From Flavobacterium sp. HSC-32F16 (lineage in GTDB: Bacteria; Bacteroidota; Bacteroidia; Flavobacteriales; Flavobacteriaceae): DNA of 64,000 nucleotides. Position 1 is the stretch's first letter, and the number at the start of each line of letters is the position of its first letter. The DNA lies in NCBI RefSeq assembly GCF_024171645.1, contig NZ_JALKAC010000002.1, positions 62,001 to 126,000 of the forward strand. Direction: 5' to 3'. The position numbers were made by a program, and so were the translations under genes. Below the pieces are notes generated by a model. The model worked only from the letters and a program-made list of their open reading frames with translations. It ran no database searches and was not told where the DNA came from. This document shows positions 8,670-17,301 of the stretch, in pieces.

Positions 8670-9065
8670 TTAACAGGCACATTCAATTTTTAAACCTGTT
8701 TTAATTCCTTTAGAACCTTCTGTTGCATATCCGTCAAACTTCCACCACTCAATTCCCCCCATTAGCTCTTTTACTTTAAATCCTAATTTGGTCATATTCA
8801 AAGCGCCTTTTGTCGAAGCATTGCACCCTATTCCATCGCAATACGTAACATATAAGATATCCTTGTTTAAATGTTTTGTTGTTTCTGCCGACATTTCGCG
8901 ATGCGGAATATTAATCGCATTCGGAATATGTTCTGCTTCAAATCCAAAAGCTTTTCTGGCATCCAGTGCAATTACTTTTTCGCCATTATTTAAGGCATCA
9001 AATAAATCAGACGGATCCATTTCGAAAGCTAGTTTATGCTCATAAAATTTAATTTGCTCTTCCAT
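8670..9065 (-). CDS. Rhodanese-like domain protein
   Basis: A single rhodanese domain of 131 residues. The fold motifs are VIALDARKAFGFEAEHIPNAINIPH and the active loop YVTYCDGIGCNAS with the likely catalytic C76. The six-residue loop departs from the usual CRxGxR (it has no Arg), so sulfur transfer as in thiosulfate sulfurtransferases is not assured. A second Cys (C81) lies in the loop. Cytoplasmic, no signal peptide. It is divergent from the LysR regulator at 9212, an arrangement typical of a regulator and its target. Confidence 0.88.
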   Translation of the reverse strand: MEEQIKFYEHKLAFEMDPSDLFDALNNGEKVIALDARKAFGFEAEHIPNAINIPHREMSAETTKHLNKDILYVTYCDGIGCNASTKGALNMTKLGFKVKELMGGIEWWKFDGYATEGSKGIKTGLKIECAC

Positions 9066-9211
9066 TTTCTATATTTTTAATGATTTTGTTTTTTCAAAAG
9101 TAGCAGTTCATATCATGTCATAAAAACGAAAAGAATTCATGAACCGCATTAGATTTTTTCATACAAATGACAATTTAAAATTTTGTTACTTTGTTGTACA
9201 AATCCCTAAAA

Positions 9212-10114
9212 ATGGAAATACGTCATTTAAAATTGATAAAAGCAATTGTCGAAGAAGGAAGCATAACAAAAGCTATTGATAAACTTCATTTGACACAATC
9301 AGCTTTGAGTCATCAGCTCAAAGAAGCAGAATATCAATTGGGTACGCCTATTTTTTTAAGAACCAATAAAAAACTGGTTCTCACCAAAGCCGGAGAAAAA
9401 ATCTACGAACTGGCAAATGAAATCCTAAGCAAACTCACCGAAACCCAAAATCAGATCAAACAAATGGTTTTTGGGGAATCTGGTGAAATTAGAATCAGTA
9501 CTGAATGTTTCTCAAGTTATCACTGGCTTCCATCCGTTTTAAAACAGTTTCATCTTTTATATCCTAATGTTGAACTTAAAATTATAACCGAAGCCACACA
9601 TATTCCGCTGCAGAAACTTTTAGAAAACACGATCGACATTGCCATTGTAAGCGACACAATCAGAGACAATCATATAAAATACACGGAATTATTTCAAGAT
9701 GAAGTGGTCATGGTGGTTTCAGAAAACCATCCGTGGGCAGATAAAAAATATGTTGTGGCAGAAGATTTTGTAAATGAACATCTCATTATTCACTCGCTTC
9801 CGATGGAAACGGTCACCATTCATCAATTTTTTTTGGCTCCAGCCAAAGTAACGCCCAGAAAAATAACTCCGCTTCCGCTGACAGAAGCTTCTCTTGAAAT
9901 GGTAAAAGCCGATATGGGCATTATGTCAATGGCAAAATGGGCTTTGCAGCCACATTTAAAAAACAACCCGATTAAAGCCGTAAAAGTGGGCAAAAATGGT
10001 CTAAAGCGAAAGCATTTTATTGCAACAAGAGCAAACGAAACATATCCGGATTATTTTCAACATTTTATTAATTTTCTACAAAACGAAATCAACCTGCAAT
10101 GGAATATTCAATAA
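9212..10114 (+). CDS. LysR-family transcriptional regulator
   Basis: A 300-residue LysR regulator. The N-terminal winged helix-turn-helix covers residues ~1-60 (MEIRHLKLIKAIVEEGS, then TLSALSHQL-type recognition helix LTQSALSHQLKEAE). The rest is the effector-binding domain (EIRISTECFSSYHWLP onward). I place the start at the ATG at 9212. The frame continues upstream to a TTG at 9191, but MEIRHLK is the standard LysR beginning and a -7-like TTACTTTG lies at 9187-9194. It is divergent from the rhodanese gene, its likely target. The GNAT gene overlaps its 3' end by 16 bases. Confidence 0.9.
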   Translation: MEIRHLKLIKAIVEEGSITKAIDKLHLTQSALSHQLKEAEYQLGTPIFLRTNKKLVLTKAGEKIYELANEILSKLTETQNQIKQMVFGESGEIRISTECFSSYHWLPSVLKQFHLLYPNVELKIITEATHIPLQKLLENTIDIAIVSDTIRDNHIKYTELFQDEVVMVVSENHPWADKKYVVAEDFVNEHLIIHSLPMETVTIHQFFLAPAKVTPRKITPLPLTEASLEMVKADMGIMSMAKWALQPHLKNNPIKAVKVGKNGLKRKHFIATRANETYPDYFQHFINFLQNEINLQWNIQ

Positions 10115-10548
10115 GAAACTGCAAAATCACCGACTTACCCAAGCTGGTCATTTTATGCCAAAAACACGCCGACTTCGAAAAAGCTGCTTTTTCTCCGGAA
10201 GGAAAAGAAGAAGGTTTGAAAAAAGCTTTATTTAGCCAAGATCCAAAACTGCATTGTTTGGTTGTCGCAGCAAAAGATACTATTGTAGGATATGTTTCCT
10301 ATACATTCGATTTTTCAACCTGGGACGCCGCCACTTTTCTCTATATGGATTGCCTGTTTCTGGAAGAAGAAGCGCGCAGTTACGGAATTGGTGAAGTTTT
10401 AATTGAAAAACTAAAAGAAATCGGAATCCAAAATAACTGCGTCAACATACAATGGCAAACGCCTCAGTTTAACGAAAGAGCGATTAAGTTTTATAATAGA
10501 ATTGGTGCAAAAGGAAAAGACAAAGTCCGATTTACACTAGATTTGTAA
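10099..10548 (+). CDS. GNAT family N-acetyltransferase
   Basis: A 149-residue single-domain acetyltransferase. The acetyl-CoA pyrophosphate loop reads EEARSYGIGEVLIEKL (about residues 93-108), preceded by the strand TFLYMDCLFLEE and followed by INWQ-type IQWQTPQFNERAIKFYNRIGA, which resembles the GNAT branch that acetylates amines such as polyamines or thialysine; the true substrate is unknown. Its start lies 16 bases inside the LysR gene, so the two are co-transcribed. Confidence 0.9.
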   Translation: MEYSIRNCKITDLPKLVILCQKHADFEKAAFSPEGKEEGLKKALFSQDPKLHCLVVAAKDTIVGYVSYTFDFSTWDAATFLYMDCLFLEEEARSYGIGEVLIEKLKEIGIQNNCVNIQWQTPQFNERAIKFYNRIGAKGKDKVRFTLDL

Positions 10549-10602
10549 AATCTGCTCCCAACAGCATCGGGACTGCATGAAACAAAAAACTTTGAACCTT
10601 TG

Positions 10603-10610
10603 TATCTTTG
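10603..10610 (+). promoter_or_regulatory. Flavobacterial -7 element (TATCTTTG)
   Basis: A perfect TAnnTTTG match 21 bases upstream of the ATG at 10632. It supports that ATG over the upstream TTG at 10608, which would fall inside the promoter. Confidence 0.5.
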
Positions 10611-10631
10611 CTCCTTTCAACCTCAAAACAA

Positions 10632-11453
10632 ATGAAACAAATAAGCATATTAGGCTGTGGCTGGCTGGGTTTGCCTTTGGCCAAAAAGCTAATCGAAAAT
10701 GGACATTCGGTAAACGGATCTACAACTTCTGAGAATAAACTTTCGGTTTTAGAAAATGCTGGAATAAATCCGTTTTGGGTTACAGTTGAAAGTGATCATA
10801 TTTCTGAAAGTTTTACTTCTTTTTTAGCCGAAAGCGAAATCCTGATTATTGATATTCCGCCGAAATTACGCGGTAATCAAAGTGCTTCAACTTCACTCGA
10901 GATGACATTCGTTCGAAAAATCGAAAATTTAATTCCTTTTTTAGAAAAATCAAGCATTAAGAAAGTACTTTATGTAAGTTCAACTTCAGTTTATGGAGAT
11001 GATAATGATTTTATTACCGAAGAAACAACACCAAACCCGGAAACAGAAAGCGGCAGACAATTGCTGTTAACTGAAAGACTTCTTCAAAAAAATCAAAACT
11101 ACGAAACCACCATTCTTCGCTTTGGCGGATTAATTGGTGAAGATCGTCATCCCGTTAAGTTTTTAGCAGGAAAGGAAAATCTCGAAAATCCAGATGCGCC
11201 GGTAAATCTAATCCATCAAAATGACTGTATCAGAGTTATCGAAGAAATCATAAATCAGGGAAAATGGAATGAAGTTTTTAATGCTGCAGCTCCTTTTCAT
11301 CCAACGAGAGAAGAATATTACACACAAAAAGCAAAAGAACAAAACTTAATTTTACCAAAATTCAGTTCTGAAAAATCGAATATCAAAAAGACTATTTCAA
11401 GCGAAAAAATAGAAAACATTTTAAACTATCAATTTAAGCTGGAGAATTATTAA
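10632..11453 (+). CDS. NAD(P)-binding epimerase/dehydratase-like protein (YeeZ type)
   Basis: A 273-residue Rossmann-fold protein of the extended-SDR type. The nucleotide loop is GCGWLGLPLAKKL (GxGxxG variant) at residues ~7-19, and the VLYVSSTSVYGDD stretch carries the Ser/Tyr segment. The canonical YxxxK is not intact (TESGRQLLLTE replaces it), as in the YeeZ/YbjT-like branch, so catalysis is doubtful. The frame extends to a TTG at 10608, but MKQISILGCGW is the natural start. Monocistronic or co-transcribed with the downstream MGMT gene (29-base gap). Confidence 0.85.
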   Translation: MKQISILGCGWLGLPLAKKLIENGHSVNGSTTSENKLSVLENAGINPFWVTVESDHISESFTSFLAESEILIIDIPPKLRGNQSASTSLEMTFVRKIENLIPFLEKSSIKKVLYVSSTSVYGDDNDFITEETTPNPETESGRQLLLTERLLQKNQNYETTILRFGGLIGEDRHPVKFLAGKENLENPDAPVNLIHQNDCIRVIEEIINQGKWNEVFNAAAPFHPTREEYYTQKAKEQNLILPKFSSEKSNIKKTISSEKIENILNYQFKLENY

Positions 11454-11482
11454 ACCTTACGAACTTTACAGTAAAAAAAATT

Positions 11483-11959
11483 ATGGAAACAGTATATATC
11501 AATTCCCCTTTAGGAATCACCAAAATAATTGGAGATCAGGATGGAATTGCAGTAATTTCTGTTTCTGATGTTGGTACAAATGAAGTTTCGACAACAATAC
11601 CCAAAGTTTTAAAGAAAGCCGTTTCTCAATTACAGGAATACTTTGAAGGCAAAAGAACCGATTTCGATTTAAAGTTAAATCCGCAAGGAACCGAATTTCA
11701 GCAGAAAGTGTGGAAATCATTACTGGAAATTCCCTACGGAAAAACCGTCAGTTATATGGATCAAACCAAAAAGCTGGGCGATGTCAAAGCAATTCGTGCG
11801 GTAGCTTCGGCAAATGGTAAAAATCCGCTCTGGATTGTTGTTCCATGTCACAGAGTTATTGGCACAAATGGTTCCTTAACAGGTTATGCCGGAGGATTAT
11901 CCCGAAAAAAATGGCTTCTTGAACACGAAAGCCCAACAAAACAACAAAGTTTGTTTTAG
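11483..11959 (+). CDS. ogt: Methylated-DNA--protein-cysteine methyltransferase
   Basis: Transfers the methyl group of O6-methylguanine (or O4-methylthymine) in DNA to its own cysteine in a suicide reaction. The acceptor motif is VVPCHRVIG with C122. The upstream helix-turn-helix EFQQKVWKSLLEIPYGKTVSY and the DNA-binding Arg (AIRAVASANGKNPL) are all present, and the end GYAGGLSRKKWLLEHE is typical. At 158 residues it is the single-domain Ogt form without an Ada N-terminal part. Confidence 0.95.
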   Translation: METVYINSPLGITKIIGDQDGIAVISVSDVGTNEVSTTIPKVLKKAVSQLQEYFEGKRTDFDLKLNPQGTEFQQKVWKSLLEIPYGKTVSYMDQTKKLGDVKAIRAVASANGKNPLWIVVPCHRVIGTNGSLTGYAGGLSRKKWLLEHESPTKQQSLF

Positions 11960-12129
11960 TTTTTGCCACGGATTTCACTAATTTTTCTTTGATTTTTAAT
12001 TGCAGCGATTTTATTCTTACCTAAGAAAATTCATTCATTTTACAATCAATAGTGCATAAAAAATCAAATTTATGTACATTTATATCGTATAAAAAAATAG
12101 TGAAAATTTGTGAAATCCGTGGCAAAAAC
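11959..12129. repeat. 171-bp inverted-repeat-bounded intergenic element
   Basis: The 27-base end GTTTTTGCCACGGATTTCAC (11959 onward) recurs as its reverse complement at 12103-12129 with one mismatch. The interior is ~117 bases of AT-rich DNA without an ORF. It fills the gap between the MGMT and exonuclease genes. It looks like a non-autonomous mobile element or a degraded long hairpin; no target-site duplication is obvious. Confidence 0.6.
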
Positions 12130-12143
12130 CCACCACAAAAAAT

Positions 12144-12857
12144 ATGATTGAAAAAATAAACCTAAACAATATTCTATTTCTTGATATAGAAACTGTTCCC
12201 GAAGAAGAAAACTTTAATTTACTTGACGCAGAAATGCAGTCGCTTTGGGATTTAAAAACACAATATCAGCGAAAAGATGATTTTACTCCCGAAGAATTCT
12301 ACGATCGAGCCGGAATATGGGCAGAGTTTGGAAAGATTATTTGTGTTTCGGTTGGGTATTTTACAATTAAAGGTGATGTTCGAAATTTTAGGGTAACTTC
12401 TTTTTTTGGAGAAGAAAAAAAAATCCTGAAAGACTTTAATAATCTGTTGAATAATCATTTTAATCAGCCGCAACATCTTTTATGCGGGCATAATGCGAAA
12501 GAGTTTGATATTCCGTTTTTGGCTCGCCGAATGATCATTAACCAAATTGCCATTCCGGATAAACTGAATTTATTTGGCAAAAAACCTTGGGAAATTGCAC
12601 ATTTGGATACTTTAGAATTATGGAAGTTTGGCGATTACAAGCATTTCACCTCTTTAAAACTATTAACCAAGATTCTTGGAGTTCCATCGCCAAAAGGCGA
12701 TATCGACGGCAGTCAGGTTGCACAAGTTTATTATGTCGAAAAAGATATTGACCGAATCATAACCTATTGCGAAAAAGACACGATTGCCGTAGCACAGATT
12801 TTCCTTCGATTACGCCGTGAAGATCTGCTGATTGATGAGGAGATTATTCATGTATAG
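12144..12857 (+). CDS. DnaQ-like 3'-5' exonuclease (PolB-like exonuclease family)
   Basis: A 237-residue RNase-H-fold exonuclease. ExoI is FLDIETVPEE (Asp and Glu ligands), ExoII is LCGHNAKEFDIPFLARRM and ExoIII is ITYCEKDTIAVAQIFLRL (Asp). This matches the 'predicted 3'-5' exonuclease related to the PolB exonuclease domain' family common in Bacteroidota. No polymerase domain is attached. It probably acts in DNA repair or nucleic-acid turnover; the substrate is not known. Confidence 0.88.
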   Translation: MIEKINLNNILFLDIETVPEEENFNLLDAEMQSLWDLKTQYQRKDDFTPEEFYDRAGIWAEFGKIICVSVGYFTIKGDVRNFRVTSFFGEEKKILKDFNNLLNNHFNQPQHLLCGHNAKEFDIPFLARRMIINQIAIPDKLNLFGKKPWEIAHLDTLELWKFGDYKHFTSLKLLTKILGVPSPKGDIDGSQVAQVYYVEKDIDRIITYCEKDTIAVAQIFLRLRREDLLIDEEIIHV

Positions 12858-12870
12858 TTTTTTTGAGGTA

Positions 12871-12902
12871 CAAGTTGCAAAGGCTCAGAGGCACAAAGTT
12901 TA
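12871..12902. repeat. Copy of the GCAAAGGC-CAGAG-GCAAAG intergenic repeat
   Basis: GTTGCAAAGGCTCAGAGGCACAAAGTTT-like sequence is a diverged copy of the repeat arms at 28469-28503 and 28627-28661. Intergenic. Confidence 0.45.
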
Positions 12903-12937
12903 TATTGAAGTAAACTGATATAACTTACAGTTTTTAA

Positions 12938-14023
12938 ATGGTTTATAAAATGACACACGAGGAAATTTCACATCATCGGCTTGTTTCACAGAAACTTTAT
13001 AAAACAGAGAAATGTTCTCCGCAGGAAATCGTAGGTCATTTGGGTGCTATGCAGGCTCAGGATTATGCCATGGCAAAATGGGCAATTGGTTCCCGATGTG
13101 ATGCATCTGAAAATGAAATTGAGGAAGCAATAAACTCGGCGCAAATTATTCGAACACATATTTTAAGACCAACCTGGCATTTTGTTTCAGCTGATGATAT
13201 TTACTGGATGCTGGATCTTTCTGGACCCCAAGTACAAAAAATGACTATTTCTGCTGTTAAAAAATATGGGTTTGATATTAAAAAATTAGACCAAACCGTT
13301 AATTCGATTGAAAAGCTATTATCTGGAAACAATCATTTAACTCGAGATGAAATCATGCAGGAACTTAGCATCAAAAGAACTTCAAAAGAAGATTTTCTTA
13401 GTGCAGCCATTATGATGCATGCAGAATTGGAAGGTTTGGTTTGCAACGGAAAAATGAAAGGCAAACAAATCACTTATGCCTTACTTGAAGAACGTGTCAA
13501 AAAGCCAAAAACGAACTTTACAAAAGAAGAAAGTTTAGCAAAATTAGCCAAACGCTATTTTGAAAGTCACGGTCCTGCAACTTTACTCGATTTTTCTTGG
13601 TGGTCTGGTTTTCCACCAACTATCTGCAAAAAAACCATTAATGCAATTGAGTTGCAAATGAACTCAGTTGACATCAAAAATCAAACCTATTATTTTATAA
13701 ATCAAACAACTAACAAAAATTCTTTCTGCGAAAGCGTACATTTTCTTCCTGCTTTTGATGAAATTTTGATTTCTTATAAAACGCGGGAAGCTTCTTTTTT
13801 AACTGATCATCAAACTAAGGTTTTTACCAATAATGGTATTTTTAAACCGATTATTCTCGAAAACGGAAAAGTTATTGGAATATGGAAACGAACGATTAAA
13901 AAAGATCACGCCAAAATTGAAACTGAGTTTTTTAATGAAACTGAAATCTCAAAAAAAGAAATTTTGTTTGAAGGAATTAAGTCTTTTGAAAAATATTTAG
14001 GAACGAAAGTTATTATCGAATAA
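12938..14023 (+). CDS. Winged-helix DNA-binding domain protein (HTH_42, AlkZ-like)
   Basis: A 361-residue protein of the HTH_42/DUF1006 family. Signature pieces are LGAMQAQDYAMAKWAIGSR near residue 35-55, TWHFVSADDIYWML, and the C-terminal FLPAFDEILISYKTREASF. Characterised members (AlkZ, YcaQ) are DNA glycosylases that unhook interstrand crosslinks using a QxQ motif; here the QAQD stretch is the corresponding segment. A DNA-repair role is therefore likely but not shown. The start could be the second ATG at 12950. It follows MGMT and an exonuclease, a loose repair-themed neighbourhood. Confidence 0.85.
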   Translation: MVYKMTHEEISHHRLVSQKLYKTEKCSPQEIVGHLGAMQAQDYAMAKWAIGSRCDASENEIEEAINSAQIIRTHILRPTWHFVSADDIYWMLDLSGPQVQKMTISAVKKYGFDIKKLDQTVNSIEKLLSGNNHLTRDEIMQELSIKRTSKEDFLSAAIMMHAELEGLVCNGKMKGKQITYALLEERVKKPKTNFTKEESLAKLAKRYFESHGPATLLDFSWWSGFPPTICKKTINAIELQMNSVDIKNQTYYFINQTTNKNSFCESVHFLPAFDEILISYKTREASFLTDHQTKVFTNNGIFKPIILENGKVIGIWKRTIKKDHAKIETEFFNETEISKKEILFEGIKSFEKYLGTKVIIE

Positions 14024-14248
14024 TATCTATTAAAAAAATAACAGAATCAACATGTTTCTCCTGTATGAACTTATTGCTGTTTGTAATGCTATAAATATAC
14101 AAACTAAGCTAGTTACATCAAAAGCCTTCATAGGAGCGACATATAACTGTGTAGATTTATAAAGCCTGTAATCATCAAATTACCTTCTCTCAAAATAAAT
14201 CTTATGCATTTTATGTCTAAATAATTACATTTACAAAAAAATAGCATT

Positions 14249-15688
14249 ATGGTATTGAGCAGATTCTGGTTAGTCATTTTTATTTCTTCGATTGTTTTTA
14301 TTGTTGTGAGCTTATTTACAGCCAATACTTATACTATTGATTCTATTTTAAATGGAAAAAAAGACGATCCAATTTTGGTATCTGAAAAATATATTGAACA
14401 GCTTCCTGTTTTCATTAAAGACAGTATTAAAAGAGCGCCGGATCAAACCATGATAATCAATCGTGATACGCTGAATGCCGACACGACTTACGTTTTTAAA
14501 AACAAAACGGTAAAAATTTACAGCGGACTTCAAAAATCTGATGGTTTACTGCCAACATGTAAAAGCACTTTGGTTGATTTAATTCTGCCTCTTATTGCAT
14601 ATCTGGCTTTCTTCTGCGGATTAATGGAACTTTTAATTGTTTCTGGTGCGTCTGGAAACCTGGCGAAACTATTGAGTCCGGTATTTGTAAAGGTTTTTCC
14701 AAGTATACCCAAAAATCACCCGTCAATTTCATACATGACTTTAAACTTTGCTGCCAATTTCTTGGGATTAGATTCGGCGGCAACACCATTTGGACTTAAA
14801 GCTATGGAAAGTTTACAGGAAATAAATCCCGATAAAGACAAAGCCAGTGATGCCCAGATTATGTTTATGTGCCTGCACGCATCGGGTTTAACCTTAATTG
14901 CTACTTCAATTATTGGATATCGCGCGGCAGCCAATGCAAGTAATCCGGCCGATGTGATGCTGCCTTGTATTATTACTTCTTTTATCGGAACAATTGCCGC
15001 TTTCTTGATTGTGGGAATCAAACAGAAAATTAATTTTAAAAGTGCTTCGCTTTTAATTGTTCTAATGGGATTAATTGCTGCTATTGTCGGCTTGCTGATG
15101 TATGTAAACCAATTGGATTTAATTGGCAAGAATTACTTCACCTCTAACCTTTCAGGATTAATCTTAATTGCTATTATTGCTTTTACCTTAATTTTCTCTT
15201 TTAAAAATGAAAAGAAATTCAGCGAAGCCAATACAACTGTTTTTGACACTTTTGTTGTTGGCGCAAATAATGGAGTGAAAACCGGAGTTACTATTTTCCC
15301 TTATGTACTGGGAATGCTGGTTGCTATTTCTTTATTTAGAAATAGTGGTTTATTCGAAATTATCAGCGATGCAATTGCATTTGTTTTCTCAAATATGGGC
15401 GTGAGCAAAGAAATCACCAACGCTTTACCGGTTGCAATGCTTCGTCCTTTTAGTTCTGCCGGTTCACGCGGCTTCCTTATTGATTCAATGAATACTTTTG
15501 GAGCCGATTCTTTAACGGCAAGATTAAGTAGTATTTTCCAGTGCAGTGCCGAAAGTACGTTTTATGTAATTGCGGTTTATTTTGGCTCAGTTAATATCAA
15601 AAATACCCGTTATGCTTTAGGCACTATGCTTTTGGTAGATCTTATTTGCGTTATTACCGCTATTTTTGTGGCGACTTGGTTTTTTTAA
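14249..15688 (+). CDS. Nucleoside-recognition domain membrane protein (SpmA/SpmB-like fusion)
   Basis: A 479-residue inner-membrane protein with a signal-anchor helix, a ~75-residue periplasmic segment, then about ten hydrophobic helices. Two 'Gate'/nucleoside-recognition domains can be seen: one around PLIAYLAFFCGLMELLIVSG with the conserved NFAANFLGLDSAATPFGLKAME, and one around VGANNGVKTGVTIFPYVLGML with ALPVAMLRPFSSAGSRGF. These correspond to Bacillus SpmA and SpmB joined in one chain, as in other Bacteroidota. The transported substrate is unknown; a spore role does not apply here. Confidence 0.88.
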   Translation: MVLSRFWLVIFISSIVFIVVSLFTANTYTIDSILNGKKDDPILVSEKYIEQLPVFIKDSIKRAPDQTMIINRDTLNADTTYVFKNKTVKIYSGLQKSDGLLPTCKSTLVDLILPLIAYLAFFCGLMELLIVSGASGNLAKLLSPVFVKVFPSIPKNHPSISYMTLNFAANFLGLDSAATPFGLKAMESLQEINPDKDKASDAQIMFMCLHASGLTLIATSIIGYRAAANASNPADVMLPCIITSFIGTIAAFLIVGIKQKINFKSASLLIVLMGLIAAIVGLLMYVNQLDLIGKNYFTSNLSGLILIAIIAFTLIFSFKNEKKFSEANTTVFDTFVVGANNGVKTGVTIFPYVLGMLVAISLFRNSGLFEIISDAIAFVFSNMGVSKEITNALPVAMLRPFSSAGSRGFLIDSMNTFGADSLTARLSSIFQCSAESTFYVIAVYFGSVNIKNTRYALGTMLLVDLICVITAIFVATWFF

Positions 15689-15752
15689 ACTATGCGGGGA
15701 ATATCAAAGTTAATGGGCCTTTTTATTTGAAATAGTCATAAATGGGTATACT

Positions 15753-15866
15753 ATGAGGAAAAAGCCAATGACTGAAGCTGCAAAAGAAGACAATGAAATT
15801 ATTGGATTTGTAATCGTGGCATTCGTTTTCTTTTTTCTTTATTCATTTAAAAAATCAAAAATATAA
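15753..15866 (+). CDS. Possible small single-helix membrane protein (37 aa)
   Basis: An ORF of 37 codons ends 28 bases before the next lipoprotein gene. It encodes a charged N-terminus (MRKKPMTEAAKEDNE), one hydrophobic helix (IIGFVIVAFVFFFLYSF) and a KKSK tail, a plausible small inner-membrane protein. A second ATG lies at 15768. There is no strong ribosome site, and no homology can be judged at this length. Weakly supported. Confidence 0.35.
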   Translation: MRKKPMTEAAKEDNEIIGFVIVAFVFFFLYSFKKSKI

Positions 15867-15894
15867 TTCGTTCAAATTGTCAACAATTTAAAAC

Positions 15895-16638
15895 ATGAAG
15901 TTAAAATATCTTTTCATTATAATGACTTTGGCTGCCTGCCAAAAAGAACAGAAAAAAACGCAAACAGCAAATTTCAATCCTACTGAGATTCCGGAAGTTG
16001 CTGAAACTGGTGCAAAAGAAGTCGAAAAAAAGCCGCTCCATACTGATACCATCCTTCTTTCTGAAGATAAAAGTTCTAATGTCAACCATATTTTAGTCAA
16101 CTTAATGGAGAAAGAAGTAGATAAAGACAGTATTGTAACCTCTAAATTCAGACTTGACTTTTATCAGACTAAAACCAAAGTGGCTTCTTCAAAAGTAGAA
16201 ATCAAACAATATGAAAAAGGTGCTGAATGGTACGGATCATTCGGTTTGACAGATTCATCAGATAAAAATTCTTTATTTATAAAAATCACTTCAGGATATC
16301 CGGCATGCGGATATACTCATGATAACTATCTCTATTACTTAAAAAACAACGATCTTCAGCTTGTTCACCAATGGTATTCAATGTCTGACAGCGGCTGGGG
16401 AAGCTGGACTGAATTTGCAAGCGATGAAACGGGAAAAGATCCTAAAAACTTTTATTGCAAAACTGTTGCGTTTGAGCCTTCAGATGATGATTCTGAAGAC
16501 TCTGGCATTGTAACTTACTCTGATTCTATTTCATTTTCACTAAAAGGAGACAAATGGAAAAAGAAACTGCTTTCTGCAAAAGAAACGCCTTATTTCGAAA
16601 AGAAAATGAGTTTTAATGAGTTTCACAAACAGGAATAG
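15895..16638 (+). CDS. Lipoprotein of unknown function, paralog of the 23402 gene
   Basis: A 247-residue lipoprotein with signal MKLKYLFIIMTLAAC and acylated C15. The body is homologous to the lipoprotein encoded at 23402-24121. Both have a DTI stretch after the linker, a conserved KDS, LDFY strand, a CGYTHDNYLYYLKNN or equivalent strand, and the shared block LVHQWYSMSDSGWGSWTEF (LIHEWESSNDAGWGNWTEF in the paralog). Both end KK(M/E)..F.EF/DFY. No enzymatic motif is seen. A periplasmic or outer-membrane location is inferred from the lipobox. Confidence 0.8.
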   Translation: MKLKYLFIIMTLAACQKEQKKTQTANFNPTEIPEVAETGAKEVEKKPLHTDTILLSEDKSSNVNHILVNLMEKEVDKDSIVTSKFRLDFYQTKTKVASSKVEIKQYEKGAEWYGSFGLTDSSDKNSLFIKITSGYPACGYTHDNYLYYLKNNDLQLVHQWYSMSDSGWGSWTEFASDETGKDPKNFYCKTVAFEPSDDDSEDSGIVTYSDSISFSLKGDKWKKKLLSAKETPYFEKKMSFNEFHKQE

Positions 16639-16660
16639 ATTTTATTAGTTTTTTATCCAT

Positions 16661-16750
16661 AAGCAGGACTCAAGTCCTGCTCTAATATAAAACATAAATA
16701 AAGTTCCGAAGGAACAATTCATATTGTAGAGCTGGACTTCAGTCCAGTTT
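16661..16750. repeat. REP palindrome cluster, left flank of RAYT locus
   Basis: Three palindromes in 90 bases: GCAGGACTcaAGTCCTGC (16663-16680), GTTCCgaaGGAAC (16703-16715) and CTGGACTtcAGTCCAG (16732-16747). The last two, with the bases between, recur inverted on the other side of the transposase frame at 17305-17352 with one mismatch. Confidence 0.8.
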
Positions 16751-16818
16751 AAAGAGGATGTTTTTTCTGTAAGAAAATTTATATTTTTATAGCGAATTTT
16801 AATCGTTAATAATATAAA

Positions 16819-17280
16819 ATATCAAACACCTTTCACCAAGTTTATATCCAAGCCGTTTTTGCAGTTAAATATAGAGAAGCACTAATTACAAATGATTGCA
16901 AGTCTAAAATAGTAAGTATAATAGGAAATCTAATAAACGAAACAGGCTGCAAAACTATAAAAGTAAATGGAACCGAAGATCATGTTCACTGTCTTTTAGC
17001 ACTTAAACCCACTGTTTCTGTTTCTGATCTGATGAAAGTTGTAAAGGGAAAATCATCAAAATACATCAATGCTCATCAATTGACAAAATGCAAATTTGAA
17101 TGGCAGGAAGGTTACGGCGTCTTTTCCTATAGCAAATCTCACATTGATACTGTCTATAAATATATCGAAAATCAAGAAGAGCATCATAAAAAACAAACTT
17201 TCAAAGATGAATATTCTTCTTTTTTAAATAAACATGATGCTAAATTTGATGAACGATGTCTTTTTGAAAATTTAATATAA
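16819..17280 (+). pseudogene. REP-associated tyrosine transposase (RAYT, IS200/Y1 type), start codon ATA
   Basis: An otherwise intact Y1-HUH transposase frame of 153 codons. It contains the HUH motif EDHVHCLL, the GYGVFSYSKSHIDTVYKYI segment with the probable catalytic Tyr, and an EEHHKK tail. By alignment with the RAYT at 47235-47669, translation should start at base 16819, where the codon is ATA (ATA TCA AAC ACC ...) and not ATG. The first in-frame ATG is at 17032, after the HUH motif. Either the gene lost its start by a single base change or it uses a very rare ATA start. It is flanked by inverted REP clusters, as RAYTs are. Confidence 0.75.
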
Positions 17281-17301
17281 TTCTAAACCACGTCGTATCT
17301 A

